Source: Coprococcus phoceensis
GTDB lineage: Bacteria; Bacillota; Clostridia; Lachnospirales; Lachnospiraceae
Length of the DNA stretch: 64,000 bases
Direction: 5' to 3'
NCBI RefSeq assembly: GCF_900104635.1
Contig: NZ_FNWC01000007.1
Location: 62,001-126,000, forward strand
A model generated the notes under the pieces. It worked only from the letters and a program-made list of their open reading frames with translations, did no database searches and was not told the DNA's origin. The position numbers were made by a program, and so were the translations under genes. Shown in pieces: positions 59,458 through 64,000 of this stretch. Position 1 is the stretch's first letter. Each line of letters opens with the position of its first letter.

Positions 59458-61017
59458 ATGTACAATTTTATAGACACGACAGAAAGTCAGAGTGGCGGTA
59501 CACTGCCCTCTGAGGCCCTGAATTTTGATGGGGAATATATAGAGAATCTGATTCCTGGCTACCGGACATTGTATGTATCTGGCAGGGAAGTGATTGATAC
59601 AGAGCTTTTGACGGATGAAGTCGGTGTGAGGGACGGAACAAGGTACCGGAGAAAAAGATACCCGGAAAGGATTATCACAGTAGGCTATCAGTTGATTGCA
59701 AAAGATGTATTATCGTTCCGAGCAGCTTACAATAAGTTGAATGCAATCTTAGATACAGATGAAGCAAAACTGATATTTGCGGATGAACCCGACAAGTATT
59801 TTATAGGGACCAAGGAAGGGACTGATGATGTTCCTACTGGAGTCAATGCAGTAAAAAGTGAACTGACATTTCATTGTGCTGATCCATTTAAGTATTCTGT
59901 GAAAGAAAAAGAAGTCATTCCGACAATGGATGAAGATACGACCTTTGTGGTTGATTACAGAGGAACACATAAATGTTTTCCAGTGCTGGAAGCGGAAGCA
60001 AATGGCGATATTGGATTTGTTGGATTTATAAAGCAGAATGGGAAAGTTATACAGATCGGGAATGCAGATGAGCTTGACGGAGAAAATTATGAGATGTCAC
60101 AGACTTTGGTGGACGAAGAATTTGTATCCATTTCACCGGAATGGAAATTAAATTCCGCAAAAATTATAGAATTTACGAATAGTTCAGGTGGAACAGTGAG
60201 CACGATACAGACAGGAACGGTAACAGTTGGAAAAGATAGGAGTGGAAAAACTATTTTAGGTCCATCTAGTTACGGGAATATTGTTGCGTATGGTGGTCCA
60301 AGCGTAACCCGGCAGATACCCGCTGATCAAAGTGGTCATGTCGGTGCAAAGAATTGGACGTTTTCGTGGCATCATAACTTCACGCTTACCCATGCAAAGC
60401 AGTTGGGAGCGGTGGAATTTCTTGTGACCGGTCTTAAAAATGGGAAAAAGGTCACAATTGCATCTGTGACATACTCACGAAATGCGATGAATACGAAAGC
60501 GTGGGGATGGTTTTATGTAAATAATAAATGTGTAAAATCGTATATCACAATCGATGATGTGACTGCGGAAAACAAAGTGACTGGATACAGCGGAGGGCGT
60601 TCCGGCATCCGGAAATTTGGTGCGAAAGTTGCGTTTGATTTTGCGGGTCAGGTATTTGAGTTTACAGACCCGGAAATTGTGGATGTAGAAGCAACTGAAA
60701 TAAGTGTTTTTTTCCTGGCAACAAAGGGGTATGACAGTATGAACTTAAATGGTGTTTATTCTGTAAAATTTGTTTCTCATTCCGTAGAGTCTTGGCGAAA
60801 TGTACCGAATAAATTCGGGGAAGGCGATGTAATATTAGCGAACTGTAAAGCAGGAACTATTTTAGTAAACGGTGTGGAGATGCAGGGGCTTGGGGCTCTT
60901 GGAAATGATTGGGAACAGTTTTTTCTTCATCCAGGTACAAATCAGATCAACTGTGTATATTCCAATTGGGCAGAAAAACCGCATTTCAAGTTGAAATATA
61001 GAGAGGTATGGCTATGA
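59458..61017 (+). CDS. Distal tail protein (Dit)
   Basis: 519 aa. RTLYVSGREVIDTELLTDEV and RYRRKRYPERIITVGYQLIA with a DEAKLIFADEPDKYFIG segment form the N-terminal Dit ring domain. An inserted beta-rich domain (about 230-430, galectin/CBM-like) precedes the returning Dit C-terminus (CKAGTILVNGVEMQGLGALG, FFLHPGTNQINCVYS). Hub of the baseplate; the insert may bind host glycan. ATG after AAGGAGGG. It overlaps the Tal gene by 4 bp. Confidence 0.9.
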   Translation: MYNFIDTTESQSGGTLPSEALNFDGEYIENLIPGYRTLYVSGREVIDTELLTDEVGVRDGTRYRRKRYPERIITVGYQLIAKDVLSFRAAYNKLNAILDTDEAKLIFADEPDKYFIGTKEGTDDVPTGVNAVKSELTFHCADPFKYSVKEKEVIPTMDEDTTFVVDYRGTHKCFPVLEAEANGDIGFVGFIKQNGKVIQIGNADELDGENYEMSQTLVDEEFVSISPEWKLNSAKIIEFTNSSGGTVSTIQTGTVTVGKDRSGKTILGPSSYGNIVAYGGPSVTRQIPADQSGHVGAKNWTFSWHHNFTLTHAKQLGAVEFLVTGLKNGKKVTIASVTYSRNAMNTKAWGWFYVNNKCVKSYITIDDVTAENKVTGYSGGRSGIRKFGAKVAFDFAGQVFEFTDPEIVDVEATEISVFFLATKGYDSMNLNGVYSVKFVSHSVESWRNVPNKFGEGDVILANCKAGTILVNGVEMQGLGALGNDWEQFFLHPGTNQINCVYSNWAEKPHFKLKYREVWL

Positions 61018-62627
61018 TCTTTTATTTCGCAGACAGACATATGAATATATTAGGACAAGCAAGTACAAATCTTCCTGATGGAATCCTAGTTCGGGATGAC
61101 AAGAAGGTAGAAGAGATTGATACCGGTGTGGCGACGTTGGAATGCTATATTTCTGCTACTGGAAAAGACAAAAAAGGGGCGGAAATATATACAACAGTAG
61201 GAAACTATATATTAAAGAAAGATCGAGATGAGACAAGAGCATATACCATTATCGAGCGTGAAAAGGATACAAAAAACGAAGAAATTTGTATTTACGCAGA
61301 GGATGCAGGGCTGGATCTTCTGAATGAGGTTGTTGGAGAGTATGAAGCAGATCGGGATTATTCAGTCGTGTATTATACTGAAAAATTTGTTGGAAACAGT
61401 GGATTTGAAATCGGTCTGAATGAGATTAGTGATCGCTCCAGGAAACTGAAATGGGAAGGTGAAGCGACTGCGACAGAAAGACTTGCAAGTGTAGCAACGC
61501 AGTTTGATGCGGAAATCTCATATAGTTTTGAAATAACTGGACTTCAAATTTCGAAAAAATATATCAACTTTTATAAAAAACGTGGAAAGGATATTGGTAC
61601 AGAATTACGCTTGAATCGAGATATAGACAGGATTCGTACGAAAGAGTCTATTGCGAATATTGCGACAGCCCTTGAAGTGACTGGGGGAATACCGGAAGAT
61701 TCCGAAGAGCCTATTACGTTACAAGGATATCAATATGATGATGGTGATATTTATATTGACGGAACAAAGGTGAAATCACGAGAAGCATTGAAGCTTTGGG
61801 GACGTTATATGATGAAAGATAGCGATATTGTAGGGCATATCACAAAAACGTATAGTTATGATACGATGAGTCAATCGGAGCTTTGTACTAGATCTGTAAA
61901 TGAATTGAAAAAAGCTTGCAAAATGGAAGTGAATTATGAGATTGATATCAGCAGACTGCCAGAATGTGCACGGGTAGGAGATTATATTAACATCGTAGAT
62001 GATGAAGGTGGATTGTATTTAAAGGCAAGAATTTTGAAACTGGAAAGTTCTGAGACAAACGATGAACATGTGGCAACTTTGGGAGAATATCTGATAAAGG
62101 ATAACGGGATATCACAACTTCTTGAGGATTTGGCAGAGCAGTTTAAACAGTTGGCGGCAAATAGAACATTTTATACTTGGATTGCTTATGCGGACGATAA
62201 TAAGGGAAATGGAATTTCTTTGAACCCGGATGGCAAGAAATATATTGGAACAGCAGCAAACAGAACAACGAAAACACCGGATTTGAGTGACGCAACAATA
62301 TATTCATGGATGCTGGCAAAAGGAGATGATGCTGTTACGCTCCACATTGATTCGAGCAATGGAAGCATCTTTAAAAATAGCGGGGTGGCAACAACTCTGA
62401 CAGTAACAATTCTTGTTGCAGATGAGAGAATTGATACATCTAAAAAAATGAAAGATTATTTCGGACAAGCAGCTTATTTAGAGTGGGAATGTAAGCGATT
62501 AGGAGAGACGGAATTTAAACCGATTTCACATACTGACAAGAGATTATCAGATGAAGGTTTTATTTTCACGTTGACGCCCGAAGACGTGGATGTCAAATCA
62601 ACATTTAATTGTAGTTTGAATTATTAG
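61014..62627 (+). CDS. Tail-associated protein (Tal / prophage endopeptidase tail)
   Basis: 537 aa. MIFYFADRHMNILGQASTNL, the phage-minor-structural-protein core (TATERLASVATQFDAEISYS, TYSYDTMSQSELCTRSVNEL) and DYINIVDDEGGLYLKARILK are typical of Tal N-terminal domains. The C-terminal 150 residues (YTWIAYADDNKGNGISLNPD, a GTAANRTTKTPDLSDATIYS segment) are the start of a fiber domain also used in the following genes. No lysin domain is visible. ATG at 61014 lies 7 bases after GAGAGG. Confidence 0.88.
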   Translation: MIFYFADRHMNILGQASTNLPDGILVRDDKKVEEIDTGVATLECYISATGKDKKGAEIYTTVGNYILKKDRDETRAYTIIEREKDTKNEEICIYAEDAGLDLLNEVVGEYEADRDYSVVYYTEKFVGNSGFEIGLNEISDRSRKLKWEGEATATERLASVATQFDAEISYSFEITGLQISKKYINFYKKRGKDIGTELRLNRDIDRIRTKESIANIATALEVTGGIPEDSEEPITLQGYQYDDGDIYIDGTKVKSREALKLWGRYMMKDSDIVGHITKTYSYDTMSQSELCTRSVNELKKACKMEVNYEIDISRLPECARVGDYINIVDDEGGLYLKARILKLESSETNDEHVATLGEYLIKDNGISQLLEDLAEQFKQLAANRTFYTWIAYADDNKGNGISLNPDGKKYIGTAANRTTKTPDLSDATIYSWMLAKGDDAVTLHIDSSNGSIFKNSGVATTLTVTILVADERIDTSKKMKDYFGQAAYLEWECKRLGETEFKPISHTDKRLSDEGFIFTLTPEDVDVKSTFNCSLNY

Positions 62628-62638
62628 GAGGATTTAAA

Positions 62639-63670
62639 ATGGCAAAAAAAGCAAGTAATCAGGTAGACTTACTCGATCTTACAGATGGGTATTCAATCAT
62701 AATGACAAATGACTCATATACATTTTTGGGAACAGAAACAAGTGTAAATGGGACACAGACAACTTCGACACAGATTATGGCTCTTTGTGGTGCAGAACAA
62801 GTGGCTTGTAAAATAGGTGCGATAGAGTGTCCAGAAGGGTTAAGTGCAGTTTCTGATGGAAAGACACCAACTCCAACGGTTACGATTACAGCAACATCAG
62901 CACTAAAAAAGACAGGATCTATTACAATACCGGTTATTATCGGGGAGATTACGGTTAATAAGGTGTTTAGTTTTTCTATTGCATTTAAGGGGCAAAACGG
63001 TCAGGATGGCACAAGTGTTACAGTAAAAAGTACATCGGTCACTTATCAGATTTCAGCTTCGGGGACGACGACGCCAACAGGAGAGTGGCTGACTTCTGTA
63101 CCTAATGTGCCGGCGGGACAATACTTATGGACTAAAACAGTTGTAACTTATAGTGATGGAAAATCTACGACAGCATATAGCGTATCGCGTAGCGGAACGA
63201 ATGGTTCAAATGGATCAAGTATTACTGTTACGAGTCAGGAAGTAACTTATCAAAAAGGAAACTCAGGAACAACACCGCCTACTGGAGAGTGGTCATCTAC
63301 CATTCCAGCAACGAATCCGGGAGAATTTCTGTGGACTAAAACGGTTGTAACTTATAGTGATGGAAAATATACAATTTCCTATAGTGTTTCGCGGAACGGA
63401 ACGAATGGCACGGATGGACAGGATGCGCTTAATCTTGTTATAGAGTCCTCAGCTGGAACAATTTTTAAAAATACAGCAATTGCAACTACATTGACAGCAC
63501 ATGTCTATAAAGGAGGTACTGAGGTGATTGGCGGTGCACTTTCGGCACTTGGAACAATTAAATGGTATAAAGATGGTGGATCTGTGCCAATTGCTACAGG
63601 CTCTACATTTACAGTGTCAGCGGGAGATGTATCAAATAAAGCCACTTATACAGCGATACTGGAGGGATAG
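62639..63670 (+). CDS. Tail fiber protein with 68-residue tandem repeats
   Basis: 343 aa. After a beta-rich head (MAKKASNQVDLLDLTDGYSI ...) come two 68-residue repeats starting near Ser126 and Ser194: TGEWLTSVPNVPAGQYLWTK and TGEWSSTIPATNPGEFLWTK, each followed by TVVTYSDGK and YSVSRxGTNG. GQNGQDGTSV and GTNGTDGQDA are Gly-rich hinges. A C-terminal Ig-like part (FKNTAIATTLTAHVYKGGTE) ends the protein. Part of the receptor-binding apparatus. Confidence 0.78.
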   Translation: MAKKASNQVDLLDLTDGYSIIMTNDSYTFLGTETSVNGTQTTSTQIMALCGAEQVACKIGAIECPEGLSAVSDGKTPTPTVTITATSALKKTGSITIPVIIGEITVNKVFSFSIAFKGQNGQDGTSVTVKSTSVTYQISASGTTTPTGEWLTSVPNVPAGQYLWTKTVVTYSDGKSTTAYSVSRSGTNGSNGSSITVTSQEVTYQKGNSGTTPPTGEWSSTIPATNPGEFLWTKTVVTYSDGKYTISYSVSRNGTNGTDGQDALNLVIESSAGTIFKNTAIATTLTAHVYKGGTEVIGGALSALGTIKWYKDGGSVPIATGSTFTVSAGDVSNKATYTAILEG

Positions 63671-63672
63671 GT

Positions 63673-63885
63673 ATGGCTATAAAGTCAATAGCTGAAATTA
63701 CTTTAATCCGTGTGAATGATGGCTCTGACGGAAAAGGGATTAAGAGCATAATGGAATATTATATGGTATCTACCGTTAATTCTGGAATCACAACTGGAAA
63801 CAGTGGGTGGAGTACGGAAATTCCTACTATGACAACTATAAATAAATATTTATGGAATTCATTTAAATTATATATGTCTTTTTGA
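63673..63885 (+). pseudogene. Truncated tail fiber gene
   Basis: 70 codons. SIAEITLIRVNDGSDGKGIK and a third copy of the fiber repeat (TTGNSGWSTEIPTMTTINKY-LWN) are normal up to about 63,855. The sequence then changes to SFKLYMSF and stops, where LWxKxVVTYSDG would be expected. It looks cut by an insertion, deletion or inversion junction. Confidence 0.65.
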
Positions 63886-64000
63886 CTATCTTTTTATATC
63901 TTCTTAAATGTCCGCAAAGCCTTATTTTATCGGCTCTACGGGCATTTTGCTTTTGTGGTAAACCTCACATATCTAGGTCTATCTTCTTATAATTTCGCTA
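63886..64000. other. Non-phage-like junction sequence with long imperfect palindrome
   Basis: No ORF on either strand. AAATGTCCG (63904-63912) and CGGGCATTT (63938-63946 region) form an imperfect inverted repeat with inner AGCC/GGCT, a T-rich tail and a long loop. It could be a terminator or recombination site at the edge of another element. Confidence 0.4.

Overview
The window is low-GC Firmicutes DNA and most resembles a spore-forming gut Lachnospiraceae genome ([Ruminococcus]/Mediterraneibacter/Blautia-like; the species is not determined). Evidence: spoIIA-sigF and spoVA sporulation operons, frequent GTG/TTG starts with strong AGGAGG ribosome sites, a sortase-anchored surface protein, and simple intrinsic terminators.

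Bases 1-26,640 are chromosome. In order: the 3' end of valS, an LTA-synthase-like membrane sulfatase, folC with a tiny overlapping gene, a TPR membrane protein, spoIIAA-spoIIAB-sigF, then a spoVA operon (a small membrane ORF plus spoVAA-AE) behind a good forespore-type promoter. Next come a Na/phosphate symporter with a PhoU domain, an IS91-type (HUH, two-tyrosine) transposase beside an Rpn/PD-(D/E)XK nuclease gene, and a cell-wall-anchored C69 dipeptidase. A three-gene MacB-like ABC system, a PTS IIC-like membrane protein and a small alarmone synthetase follow. The last chromosomal group is a LysR regulator divergent from a thioredoxin-reductase-like flavoprotein (active-site cysteines absent) and a YeiH transporter.

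From about 26,650 to at least 63,855 lies a siphovirus-type prophage. The left arm reads leftward: integrase, TIR-like protein, DUF4231/SLATT-like 2TM protein, ImmA-type protease and repressor. The rest reads rightward: Cro-like regulator and small early genes; a replication set (RecB-like DUF2800, DUF2815, family A polymerase, primase-helicase, VRR-NUC, SNF2 helicase); an ArpU/RinA-like late regulator; a promoter-terminator-isolated SLATT gene; a tRNA-Thr; terminase; portal; MuF protein with an HNHP domain; Prp protease; scaffold; capsid; connectors; tail tube; tail chaperones; tape measure; Dit; Tal; and repeat-containing tail proteins. The last tail gene stops abruptly near 63,856, suggesting a rearrangement junction or insertion. 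The right attachment site is not in the window.

Most striking are two matched predicted -1 ribosomal frameshift cassettes. They sit at the ends of the major capsid and major tail genes and have the same slip site, the same 5-nt spacer, a covarying 6-bp stem, a 21-nt loop and pseudoknot potential. Each adds a related 24-residue C-terminal tail. The same module encodes a Prp-like cysteine protease, and three virion proteins begin with an L27-like LQLFA processing motif. Several accessory genes (TIR-like, two SLATT-type, DUF4145) could be phage-borne defence or exclusion factors.
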